Made by a program: the position numbers and the translations under genes. Under the pieces are notes generated by a model, which was given only the letters and a program-made list of their open reading frames with translations, was not told the DNA's origin and ran no database searches. Positions 1 through 9,600 of a stretch of DNA of 64,000 nt are shown piece by piece. The first letter of the stretch is position 1; every line of letters begins with the position of its first letter. The stretch lies in the NCBI RefSeq assembly GCF_012939955.1, contig NZ_SPMY01000019.1:3782-67781 (forward strand). The letters run 5' to 3'. The stretch is from Candidatus Accumulibacter phosphatis. GTDB taxonomy: Bacteria > Pseudomonadota > Gammaproteobacteria > Burkholderiales > Rhodocyclaceae.

Positions 1-1472
1 GGCTGCGGCTGCGGCTGTGCCTGTGGCTGTCTGGGAAGGCCGCCCGTTGACGGCTCCCTCCTTTCCGCAAGCGCCCCGCGCTCACGGCCATCCTGCGCCA
101 TCGGTCGACGCCCTTCGCCGCCCCGCCCGGCGTCTACCGGCGGTACTGCAACCGGCGCCTGCACCTGCACCGACCGAGCGCCAAGTGACTTGCCGTCGCG
201 CGGCAGCATCGCGGCGCGATCGATCGGCCGCTGCTGGGTGACGACATCGGCCGGCACCATGGTCACCGCGCGCGGCATTTGCCGATGCGCGTAGGGCATG
301 CGCTCGACCGCCGCCTGCGGATTGTTGGTGATCGTCGTGATGTTGTTGATCTGGGTGACATGGGTGACGTTGACCGCACGGACATGTCTTGCGCTGGACC
401 GGTAGGGCGGCACATAGACTTCGCGTGGGGCGAGGGGAAACCAACCGACTGCGGGGCGCGCGCCGACCTGTACCGAGACACTGGCGCCCGGCGAGCCGAC
501 CCAGGCGACCAGCGCCGGTGCGTACACCGGTCGCGCCACACGCTTGCCGGGCACCCACCCCCAGGCCCCTCTGTGGATCACCCAGCGGCCGTAGTGGAAG
601 GGCGCAAAACCCCAGGGCTCGTCACCGACCCAGGTCCAGCCCCAGGGGGCGACCCACATCCAGCGACCGTGCCGATAAGGCGCCCAATCGGCGGCAACCC
701 CTTGCGGGAACCAGACCGCACCATACTCGGGGCTGTCGTGCCAGCGCCCGTGGGCGTCAAGGTCGGCAGCGCCGGTCATTTCAGGAGACACGTAGCGACC
801 GTACGCGGCACTGGCAGGCCCCTGCTCGCGCCCGGCACTCCACAGGACAAACGCGTCCTCCACAGGCGCTGACACCTGGTAGCGGATGCCGCCGTCGTTC
901 CAGAGTTGGGTACGCTGGCCGGCGCGCAGGTCGAGCGCGCCGTCGCCGCCTGCGAAGCGCAGGCGGCCGCCATGAACGGTGGCCACGATGGCGGCAGGCT
1001 CGGCATCGAAACGATAGCTACCCGCCTCCGAAAAGCTGAAGCGGCCATCGCGACTGCTGAGCTCGAATTCAGCGGCCGCTTCCGGTGAGCGGAGGCGAAT
1101 GATCACGCTACCGGTGAGCAAGTGCAGGCGAACGCGCTGATCATCGACCGTGACAAACTCCAGGATGCTGCTCGCATCAAACTGCACCGAGGCCGACCCG
1201 AGCTGGACTTCGCTGCGTGCACCGGCCGCGGTCGACAGAATATCGCCACTGGTAATCGGCCAGTTGAGCAAGGCATTGGTCGATTCGCCACTGTCCGCAC
1301 GATGCAGGTGAACAGAGCCCGACAACCAGGCGATACGCCCAACACGGCCTGTCGGGTCGGCCGCAGCCGGCGCCGCCAACAGCAGCGCGAGTAGCAGCAG
1401 GAGAGGCAAGACGAGCGCACGGCGCAGGGCCGGAAGTAGACGGTGGCACGACGGGGCAAGCGACAAAAACAT
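1..1472 (-). CDS. FecR-domain / DUF6600 exported protein, C-terminus beyond window
   Basis: This reading frame runs from the ATG at 1472 to base 1 without a stop, so the C-terminus is missing. It opens with a signal peptide (hydrophobic Leu/Ala run at about residues 20-40, ending near AAPAAAD). A FecR-like beta domain follows, around GRIAWLSGSVHLHRAD, ITSGDILSTAAGARSEVQLG and VRLHLLTGSV. Next come Trp-rich DUF6600 repeats (DWAPYRHGRWMWVAPWGWTW, WGFAPFHYGRWVIHRGAWGW). The visible end is low-complexity Arg/Gly/Gln/Pro (QPQAQPQPQP). FecR domains in this context are usually periplasmic or surface modules rather than iron sensors; no FecI-type sigma factor is adjacent. The exact role is unknown. 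Confidence 0.85.
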   Translation of the reverse strand, partial: MFLSLAPSCHRLLPALRRALVLPLLLLLALLLAAPAAADPTGRVGRIAWLSGSVHLHRADSGESTNALLNWPITSGDILSTAAGARSEVQLGSASVQFDASSILEFVTVDDQRVRLHLLTGSVIIRLRSPEAAAEFELSSRDGRFSFSEAGSYRFDAEPAAIVATVHGGRLRFAGGDGALDLRAGQRTQLWNDGGIRYQVSAPVEDAFVLWSAGREQGPASAAYGRYVSPEMTGAADLDAHGRWHDSPEYGAVWFPQGVAADWAPYRHGRWMWVAPWGWTWVGDEPWGFAPFHYGRWVIHRGAWGWVPGKRVARPVYAPALVAWVGSPGASVSVQVGARPAVGWFPLAPREVYVPPYRSSARHVRAVNVTHVTQINNITTITNNPQAAVERMPYAHRQMPRAVTMVPADVVTQQRPIDRAAMLPRDGKSLGARSVQVQAPVAVPPVDAGRGGEGRRPMAQDGRERGALAERREPSTGGLPRQPQAQPQPQ

Positions 1473-1784
1473 GGCTGCGGTCTCGAAAAGCGCTGCGTGG
1501 AGAACGGCGAATGGGCACGGATGGGAGCTTAACGCGCGAGCAGGTGCTTGGTTGGACACGTGGAACAGTTTGTTACACGATTGTTGGCGCTTGCTCGCGT
1601 GGTGACATTCTCGTCGGCACGCGCGCCGACCGTTCCGCCGTCGCTTCGGCGCCGGCCGACTTGCAGTTGAGCGGCGTAGTTTCCACCGCATCGCCGGCCG
1701 CCCCTTACCGAGCCACGAGCGAGCGTTGCACGCATCGCCACAGAAATATAGACTAGGCGGATGTACAAATAAGAGAAGTGAGCC
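1473..1784. other. Intergenic region between the FecR/DUF6600 gene and vapB
   Basis: No credible gene is present. It must hold the promoters of the two divergent units. An inverted repeat with 8-base arms (cgcgagca at 1535-1542, tgctcgcg at 1592-1599) and a 49-base loop is visible; its significance is unknown. Confidence 0.5.
1726..1754 (+). promoter_or_regulatory. Possible sigma70-like promoter for vapBC
   Basis: TTGCAC at 1726-1731 is followed after 17 bases by TAGACT (1749-1754), or after 15 by TATAGA (1747-1752), about 30 bases ahead of vapB. The match is by eye only, and an autoregulatory VapB operator would be expected to overlap it. Confidence 0.3.
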
Positions 1785-2027
1785 ATGGCTAGCTCCGCAA
1801 CCGCCAAGATCTTCAAGAATGGCAACTCCCAGGCCGTACGGCTTCCGAAGTCTTTCCAGTTCGATGTGGACGAGGTGGAGATCCTCCGCCGCGGCGACGA
1901 GGTCATCCTGCGCAAGCCACGTCAGAACCTGTCCGAGGCTTTCGATCTGCTGGCCAGCATGCCGGACGACTTCTTCGCCGAGGGCCGCGACGACGCGCCG
2001 CCGCAGGATCGGGAGCCCCTGGCATGA
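1785..2027 (+). CDS. vapB: VapB-type antitoxin (AbrB/SpoVT swapped-hairpin fold)
   Basis: This 80-residue protein begins ATAKIFKNGNSQAVRLPKSF, the hallmark N-terminus of AbrB-fold VapB antitoxins that bind their own promoter DNA as dimers. The acidic C-terminal tail (LASMPDDFFAEGRDDAPPQD) is the segment expected to wrap the VapC toxin and block its active site. The ATG at 1785 sits behind a weak GAAGTGAG ribosome-binding site. The stop overlaps the vapC start by 4 bases, giving the translational coupling typical of type II toxin-antitoxin operons. Autorepression with VapC is expected from the family and was not tested. Confidence 0.9.
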   Translation: MASSATAKIFKNGNSQAVRLPKSFQFDVDEVEILRRGDEVILRKPRQNLSEAFDLLASMPDDFFAEGRDDAPPQDREPLA

Positions 2028-2437
2028 CCGCCCGTTATCTGCTGCATACGGACATCTGTATTTACACGGCTAAAGCCCGGCCCCCGGAAGTCGCCCAACG
2101 CTTGCGGAACCTGACACCCGGCTCGGTGGCCATGTCGGTCGTGACCCTGGGCGAGTTGGTGTTCGGGGCCGAGCGCAGTCAGGCACGTGCGCAGGCCATT
2201 GGAAATTTGGCGCGGCTGGTCGAGCTGATACCGGTCCTGGACCTGCCCGAATCGGCGGGCCGTCAATATGGACGCATACGTGCCGCCCTGACCGCGGCAG
2301 GGACGTCCCTCGGCAACAACGACCTGTGGATCGCTGCCCATGCCGCGGCCGACGCCCTGATCCTGGTCAGCACCAACAGTCGCGAGTTCGAGCGCGTGCA
2401 GGGGCTTCAGGTCGAGAACTGGGTCCGTGAGTTGTGA
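2024..2437 (+). CDS. vapC: VapC-type PIN-domain toxin with altered first acidic motif
   Basis: This 137-residue PIN-domain protein would be the endoribonuclease toxin partner of VapB. Visible PIN landmarks are the LGELVFGAERS glutamate motif (about residue 45), NNDLWIAAHA (about residue 106) and TNSREFERVQGL near the C-terminus. VapC proteins normally start with an LLDTN-like motif carrying the first metal-binding aspartate. Here it reads LLHTDICIY, with His where Asp is expected and Asp displaced by two positions. Catalysis could be weakened or use the shifted Asp. It is 4 bases overlapped with vapB and full length for the family. Confidence 0.9.
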   Translation: MTARYLLHTDICIYTAKARPPEVAQRLRNLTPGSVAMSVVTLGELVFGAERSQARAQAIGNLARLVELIPVLDLPESAGRQYGRIRAALTAAGTSLGNNDLWIAAHAAADALILVSTNSREFERVQGLQVENWVREL

Positions 2438-2453
2438 GCAGGAAACCGTGATC

Positions 2454-2483
2454 CGTCCCCGGTTTCAGTCGTCCCCGGTTTCA
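2454..2483. repeat. Short direct repeat after vapC
   Basis: The 14-mer cgtccccggtttca occurs at 2454-2467 and again at 2470-2483. It lies between vapBC and the AT-richer acyltransferase gene, so it could mark an insertion boundary or be a small intergenic repeat unit. Confidence 0.55.
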
Positions 2484-2514
2484 CTCCCCGATCTGATTAG
2501 AGAACAGCCAAAAA

Positions 2515-4418
2515 ATGCAATTCCGAAATAATATCAATGCTCTGCGGGCGGTTGCGGTGCTGGCGGTAGTCTTGTTCCACTTCAAGATTGATGGTTTCCA
2601 GGGCGGATTTACGGGAGTAGATATATTCTTCGTTATCTCCGGGTTTCTGATGACTGGCATCATCTTCAGCGGCTTACAGGAAAACCGCTTTTCACTGCTC
2701 GGTTTTTATGCGTCCAGAGCAAACAGAATCATCCCGGCGCTGTTCGTTTTGTGCATGGCACTGATGATCTTCGGATTCATCTACTTGCCCATTCAAGATT
2801 ACCGAAGCCTGCTGAGAACTGTAAAAAGCAGCATGTTGTTCAGTTCCAACTTCTTGTTCGCTGGCGAAGGGAGCTACTTCGACTCCCCCGTGCATGAGAA
2901 TTGGCTGCTGCACACATGGTCCCTTTCGCTGGAATGGCAATTCTACATCCTTTACCCCGTCCTGCTGATGGCTATATTCAGAGCATTCGGAGAACAAAGG
3001 GTCAGAGGCACGCTGGTGCTGCTGGCGATAGCCTCGCTGGCGGCCTCGATATATTTCACAAAGACACATTCGGTGTTTTGCTTCTATATGCTTCCCACAC
3101 GCGCATGGGAGTTGATTGCCGGCGGCCTGGCATACCTCTTCCCCCTGAGAACAACAAAACGCGCAGGATATGCACTCGAGTTTTTGGGTATGGCAGTGAT
3201 CATGGCCAGCTTGTCTTTTTTTTTCCGAGAAAAACCATTGGCCGGGTTATCTGGCAACCCTGCCCGTTCTTGGTACTCTCCTTTTTATCTACGGAAACAC
3301 CAACTCCGTTTTCAGCCGCAACAGCTTCCTTCAGTTCGTTGGCAAAACTTCATATTCTACATACCTCTGGCACTGGCCGATCGTTGTCCTCCTTTACTTC
3401 TGTGGGCTCCTCGAAAATTGGGCATACGTAGCCCCCTCAATTCTTCTCGCTTTCGCCTTGGGAGCACTTTCTTTCCACCTCGTGGAGAAGCGCAGGAAGA
3501 AACCTCGCGAGACCACAAAAGTTGTCTTGCGGTACGCTGCTCTGACTGCCGCTACCGTATCAGCAGCTGCCATTACTGCAGCAGTAGCCAAGGATCACCC
3601 CGGCATCCGGTTTGCTTCCCTTGAGGAGGGTCAGCCCGAATACACCAGCACACTCTATACGCAAGACTGTTATCCGAACGATTTTGGCGCAGCCGATTGC
3701 AAGCTCGATTATGGCGAGATCTCTGTCATTCTGTTCGGCGATAGTCACGCACAGTCTACGGCAGCTGCCGTCCAGCTGGAAAACCGGAATGCCGCATTAG
3801 GCTGGGCTCTTGCCGGCTGCCCAAGCCTGAGAAACTTTGCAATGGACGATAAAAAGCAGGAAAAGAAATGCCACGGCTTCATCAAGGAAAAAACTGGATA
3901 TATTGAAAAATCAATACCCTGGAGTACCAGTCATTCTATTTAGTCGTTCAGGAATCTATTTGGACCCCAGCAGGGAGAATCGCTTTCGTGTCTACTTCAA
4001 TGGAAAAACCAATGAAGATGGACAGTCATTGGAAAGCGAGTTCTCAAGAGAGTACGTCAACACAGTTTGTGAAATATCTGAAAACCATCCGGTCTACATC
4101 GTCAGACCCATTCCGGAAATGCCTTTTAGCATATACAAGGGCCTAAGCCTGAAAGCTAGACTGTTTCAAGGCACTTCAGATATATCCAGCCCTCTCGAAC
4201 ACCATGAAAAACGCACCAAGGTCGCCAATCTTGCCATTGATGCCGCGGCCGAAAAGTGTAAGGCACAGATTATTGATCCGATACCCTACCTCTGTCCAAA
4301 CGGTCAATGCATGGGCTCAAAAGACGGCGAATCGCTGTATTACGATGACAACCATTTGGTTGACCATGGTAACGTGCAGCTAAAAGGTTTGTTTAAAGGC
4401 ATCCTTCGCCCCTTGTAA
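2515..4418 (+). pseudogene. OafA/YrhL-type acyltransferase with SGNH domain, two frameshifts
   Basis: Three successive frames together encode one acyltransferase-3 membrane protein fused to a C-terminal SGNH domain, the type that O-acetylates cell-surface polysaccharide. Frame one (2515 to about 3215) has NALRAVAVLAVVLFHF, GVDIFFVISGFLM and HTWSLSLEWQFYILYP. Frame two (about 3218-3890) has STYLWHWPIVV and the SGNH block VILFGDSHAQS. Frame three (about 3890-4418) ends with the catalytic DDNHLVDHGN block. The breaks coincide with T9 (3216-3224) and A6 (3888-3893), and removing one base from each restores a single frame of about 634 residues. The segment is visibly more AT-rich than its neighbours, which suggests horizontal acquisition. 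It may be a true pseudogene or an intact gene with sequencing errors. Confidence 0.85.
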
Positions 4419-4453
4419 ATCGGAAGTCTGGCACTGCTCAACAAGGCCCACCG

Positions 4454-6616
4454 TCACTCCGCCAACAAGCCGCTCGCACGCAGCACCTGTCTTTGCGCCG
4501 CTTCTTCCAGCAGCCTCACCGTTCCCGGCATGGCCACGGTAAGGAAAGCGCGCGCGCGAGTGATGCCGGTGTACAGCAGCTCGCGGGTCAGGATCGGACT
4601 CAGCGTTGCGGGCAGGAGCAGCGCGGCGTGGGTGAATTCCGAGCCCTGCGCCTTGTGAACGGTGAGCGCGTACGCTGTTTCCACGGCCTGCAGTCGGCTC
4701 GGCAGGACCCATTTGATGCTCTGGCTGACATCTCCGGCAGGAAAGGCGACGCGCAGAATCCAGTCATCATCGCTCGCGCCGGGCAGCGCCAGGGTGATGC
4801 CGATGTCGCCGTTCATCAGTCCCAGGCCGTAGTCGTTACGCGTGATCAGCACCGGGCGACCAGGGTACCAGCCGTCGCTGGCCGGAATCAGGCCGGCCGC
4901 ACGCAATACGCGCGCGATGCGCTGGTTGAGCCCGGCGACGCCCCATGGTCCGCGCCGCAGCGCGCACAGCACCTGGAAGCGGCCGTGTGCGCGCAACACT
5001 GCGCGCGCCCAGTCGTCGAAGGCTTCCTGGCTGGCGGACGACGCGGGCTGCTGCCCGCGCAGGGTCTCGAGGTAGTGGCGATAGCCATTGCGCTGCGGCG
5101 GCGAGGCCACGACGGAGGGGGCGCAGCCAGCGTCGACGGCGTTTGTTGTTGCTGCACTCGCCAGGCCGCCATCGACGATCAAGGCGCCGAAGCCAGCCTC
5201 GTCGTCATCGTCGCCGCCAAGCGACAACAGGGCGAGATCGGCATGGGCCTGCTGCCAGAGCCGGCCGACCCTGGCGGTATTGCCGGCATTGACTGCCTCG
5301 GCCAGTTGTCCGATTCCGCTGCGCGCAGAAAAGCGGTGGCTGTGGCGCAGCATCACCACCGCCTGATCAAGGGCACTGCCCGCGGCATCGACCAGATCCG
5401 GGCCGACCTGTTCGCCGGATGCCTGCTCCAGCCAATCGCAAGTGGCCGGCGTGTAGTGGCCGTCGCACGCACGCTGGCACAGCTCGCCGAGCACCGCCCC
5501 GGCCTCGACCGAGGCCAGTTGGTCCTTGTCGCCGAGCAGGATCAAGCGCGCCGAAGGTGGCAGGGCGGCGAGTACGGCGGCCATCATTTCCAGATCGACC
5601 ATCGACGCTTCGTCGATCACCAGCACGTCGAGCGCCAGCGGATTGCCGGCATGGTGGCGAAAGCGGCGGCTATCGGGCCGGCTGCCGAGCAGGCGATGCA
5701 GGGTGCTCACGCTCACCGGGATCGCCGCGCGCACCGCTTCTCCGTGCGCCAGAGCGGCCAGCGGCAGGCGGGCAACGGCGTTGGCGATCGACTCGTTGAG
5801 GCGGGCGGCAGCCTTGCCGGTCGGCGCCGCCAGGCGGATGCGCAAGGGTCGCGGCGGCTTCTCGGGTGATGGCGTGCCCGGTGCCGGTTTCAGCGCCACC
5901 GCCTGCAGCAGCGCCAGCAAGCTGACCACAGTCGTGGTCTTTCCGGTACCCGGGCCGCCGGTGATGATGCTGAAGCCACTGCGCGCGGCGAGCGCGCAGG
6001 CGATCTTCTGCCAGTCAGTAGCGCCACCCGCAGCGACAGTCGCAGCTGCAGCCACACCCGCAGCCGGCGCGAAGAGCAGGTCGAGCGTCTGGCGCAGCGC
6101 GGCAATCGGCAGCGCTGCCTGCAGACTGCTTGCCATCGCCAGGCGACGCTCGAGCGCGCCGCGCACGTCCTGCTCGTATTGCCAGTAGCGGCGCAGATAG
6201 AGGCGCCCGCCGACACGCAGCAGCGGCGTATTGCCGGCGCCGGCACCGACCAGCAGCGGCTGTGCAAGCGCTTGCTGCCACTGGCTGAGGCTCAATCCGG
6301 CGAAGACTTCGCCAGGCAGCGGTGGCGGCTCGAGTGTGTCGGCCGGGCTGCTTCCTGAGCTTTCCCCTTCGGGTGGCAGCGACAAGGCGAATGCCGGCGC
6401 TTGCAGCGTCGCTTCGAGATCGAGGCAGGCATGGCCACGCCCAAGCTGGTGGCTGGCCAGGGCAGCGGCGAGGATCAGGAACGGCGGCGCGTCGGGAACT
6501 TCACGCCACAGGAAATCGGCAAAGGCGGTATCGAGCGGGCGCAGCCATTGCCGCGCTGCCCAGCTCGCCAACAGCGCCTGCATTGGCTCGCGGGCGTCGA
6601 AGCTGCGTGCATTCAT
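4454..6616 (-). CDS. recD: RecBCD exonuclease V, alpha subunit RecD
   Basis: This 720-residue superfamily 1B helicase is the 5'-3' motor of RecBCD, which resects double-strand breaks. It shows Walker A GGPGTGKTTTVVSLLALL (about residue 219), Walker B VLVIDEASMVDLEMM, the late helicase motif YALTVHKAQGSEF and the C-terminal RELLYTGITRAR block. An N-terminal RecD domain precedes the helicase. At 720 residues it is somewhat longer than the E. coli protein (about 608), because of loop insertions rich in Gly/Ala/Asp. Its ATG overlaps the recB stop by 4 bases, and it is the last gene of the recC-recB-recD unit. Confidence 0.97.
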   Translation of the reverse strand: MNARSFDAREPMQALLASWAARQWLRPLDTAFADFLWREVPDAPPFLILAAALASHQLGRGHACLDLEATLQAPAFALSLPPEGESSGSSPADTLEPPPLPGEVFAGLSLSQWQQALAQPLLVGAGAGNTPLLRVGGRLYLRRYWQYEQDVRGALERRLAMASSLQAALPIAALRQTLDLLFAPAAGVAAAATVAAGGATDWQKIACALAARSGFSIITGGPGTGKTTTVVSLLALLQAVALKPAPGTPSPEKPPRPLRIRLAAPTGKAAARLNESIANAVARLPLAALAHGEAVRAAIPVSVSTLHRLLGSRPDSRRFRHHAGNPLALDVLVIDEASMVDLEMMAAVLAALPPSARLILLGDKDQLASVEAGAVLGELCQRACDGHYTPATCDWLEQASGEQVGPDLVDAAGSALDQAVVMLRHSHRFSARSGIGQLAEAVNAGNTARVGRLWQQAHADLALLSLGGDDDDEAGFGALIVDGGLASAATTNAVDAGCAPSVVASPPQRNGYRHYLETLRGQQPASSASQEAFDDWARAVLRAHGRFQVLCALRRGPWGVAGLNQRIARVLRAAGLIPASDGWYPGRPVLITRNDYGLGLMNGDIGITLALPGASDDDWILRVAFPAGDVSQSIKWVLPSRLQAVETAYALTVHKAQGSEFTHAALLLPATLSPILTRELLYTGITRARAFLTVAMPGTVRLLEEAAQRQVLRASGLLAE

Positions 6617-9600
6617 GGCCGCTCTCCGGCCATTCTTGTCCTCGCGCCGCGACGCGCAAACAAGGCATCGAGCGCTTCGATCAATGCCCGCGGCGGTCGC
6701 TCGACGTGCAGCCCCTGACTGGGCGCGTACACCCCGCGCAGGAAGATGTAGACCGCCCCGCCGACGTGGCGGTCGTAGTCGTAATCGGGCAGGCGCGACT
6801 TGAGCAGGCGATGCAGGGCGAGCAGGTAGAGGACGTACTGCAACTCGTAGCGCGCGTGCAGAATCGCGGCGCGCATCGCCACCGGCGTGTAGGCGGCATC
6901 GTCGGGCCCCAGCCAGTTCGACTTGTAGTCGGCAACGAAATAGCGGCCCTGATGTTCGAAAACGAGGTCCATGAAGCCCTTGAGCATGCCGTTCAACTGC
7001 GCCGGCAGCAATGCCGGGCGTGCCGCGCCAGCGAGCGTGTGCGCGCAGACCAGGGCGTCGATGCGGGTGGTGGGAACGCTGTGCACCGCCAGCCAGAACT
7101 CCATCTCGGCCATGGCCGCCTTCAGTTCGGACAGGCGGATCGACGTTTCCGGCGCGCCAGGCATGGCGCTCAACTTCATCGGCGTGTTCAGGAAGTACTG
7201 TAACCAGGCCGTCAGCGGCTCGATCCAGTGCACCCAGCCGCGGGCCTGGCAGCGGCGCGCGATCATGTCGCGCTGCAGCGCCTGATCGCCGGCGCCAGTA
7301 GCGAAGCCCTGCCTGGCCACGGCTTCAAGCAGATCGTGCAGAAAAGTGCCCGCCTCGGCGCCGCGCGGGAAGCCGTGCAGCGAACCGAGGCCGCTGGCTA
7401 CCGCCAGCGCAGGAAGCGCCGTCCCGGCACCAGGCAGCGGCAACAGCCCGGATTCCGGCATGCCCGCCTGCGTCGCCAAAGCCAGCAGAGGCAGCTGTGC
7501 CACCATGGCCTCCTGAAAAACCGCTTCGCTGGCTGTCTCGGCCGCGGGCGCGGCCGCAGCTGGCGCAGCGCCGCTCTCGCCCTCGGTTTTCAGCGCCGAA
7601 TAACTGGCGATCCACCAGTGCTCACCAGCGACGCGCTGCGACTGTCTTGCCGCACCCACAAACGGGGTCACTCCGTTCAGCTCGAAGCGTTCATTGCCGG
7701 GCTCCGGCGCCGGTTCGACGAGGATATCCGGACAGCCATCGCCCCAGTCCTGCAGCGCCTGCGGCAAGGCGCCAGCGGCGATCGCCTGCCCGCCGCCGAG
7801 CAGATAGGCCAGGGCGCTGCGCTCCAGATCCTGCAAAGGCGCGACTCCGACCCAGGTCGCGTAACGGGCGCGCGTCAGCGCCACATAGAGCTTGCGCAGA
7901 TCTTCGCCCAGGCGCTCGCCGTCCGCGCGCTCGACGACGCCCGCAGCAGCGGCCAGCGAGAGACGCAGGCCGCCGTCTTCGTCGTGCCATTTCAGCGGCA
8001 GATCGCTGCCTTTGGTGAGCCGATAGTTGCTGGCAAAGGGCAGGAAAACGAGCGGATACTCCAGTCCCTTGGACTTGTGCACAGTCACCACCTGCACCAG
8101 GTCGGCATCACTTTCCAGGCGCAGCTGCCGGGCATCGCCGCCAGTGCTCGCGGCGTCCTGCTGTTGCTCGGCCAGATAGCGGATCAGCGCGTGCTCGCCG
8201 TCGAGCAACGTGCTCGCCTGTTGCAGCAATTCGGCGAGATGCAGCACATTGGTCAGGATGCGCTCGCCGTTGTTGGCGTTGATGGCCTTATTGGCCTCGC
8301 TCGCCCTGCCCTGGCCCAGCAGCCGCGCCGGCAGATGGAAATCGTTGAGCAGCCGGCGCAGCATCGGCAGCACGCCCTGGCGACGCCAGCAGTCGCGGTA
8401 GGCGCGAAACTGCAGGACGCGCGCCTCCCAGGCGAGCTCGTCATGGTTCAGGCAATCGAGTTCCGGCCAGCTCAGGTCGAGCGTCGCCGTGGCCAGCGCG
8501 GCACGTAAGAGACGCACATCGTCGGGCTCGGCGCAGGCGGCGAGCCAGTGCAGCAACTCGACCGCTTCGGCGCTTTCGAAAACCGAATCCTTGTCCGACA
8601 GATAGACGCTGCGCACGCCACGCTGCGCCAGCGCGCCACGCATGGCATCGGCTTCGCTGCGGTTGTTGACCAACACCGCCATGTCCGCCGGGCGCAGCCA
8701 TTGCGCCCCCAGCTCGCTGACAAAACCGGCCCGCCCGGCCTGGCCGAGATTGAGCAGGGTCACCATCTCGCTGGCGCAGGCGGCCGCCATTTGCTCGAGA
8801 TAGTCGGTCTTGCTCAAGGGCTTGCCGTCCGCCTTCGCCGGCAAGCACCAGGCGATCAGCGCCGGCAGCGGCTGGCCGGCCAGCTGCCATTCATCCTGGC
8901 GGCCCTTTGCCGCGGCGGCGACGAAGGGCACCGGATTGTCGTCGTCGCGGCGGAAGAGGAAAGCCCCGCTTCCTGCCGCGCCGGCTTCAGCGACCGCAAA
9001 GCAGTGATTGGTCGCGGCCAGCAGGGCCTCGGTCGAGCGGTAGTTCTTCTGCAGCGTGTGCAGCCGGTCGGCACAGGCGCGTCGGGCGGCCAGATAGGTG
9101 TGGATGTCGGCGCCGCGGAAGGCATAGATCGCCTGCTTGGGATCGCCGATCAGGACCAGCACGGTGTCCGGGGCGTTCTGCGCGACGCGATAGACGGCGT
9201 CGAAAATTCGGTACTGCACCGGGTCGGTGTCCTGGAACTCGTCGATCAGCGCGGCCGGGAACTGGCGACGAATGATCTCCGCGAGGCGCGCAGCATTGGC
9301 CCCGTGCAAAGCGGCGTCGAGGCGGGTCAGGAGGTCGTTGAAGCCCATCTGCGCGCGCCGCGCCTGCTCGACCGAAAAACGTTCGGCGACCCAACGCGCG
9401 GCATGGCAGAGCAGCTCTTCGCGCGCACTGGGGAGTGCCGAGAGCTCGGCAGCGAGCGCCGCGATGGCCTCGAGAGCCGGGTGTTGCGGCGCTGCGCCAG
9501 CCTTCCAGGCTTCGGCCAGGCCAGCCGGAGTCAGGCGATTCCATCCGCTCTTCAGATCGGGCCGTACCATCGCCGGGTCGTCGCGCCAATCGCCCAGCGT

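Noticed and set aside
4493-5869. Long plus-strand open frame of 458 codons inside recD
   Set aside because: It lies opposite recD in GC-rich DNA, has Gln/Arg/His-rich composition without motifs, and recD is unmistakable; it is a shadow frame.
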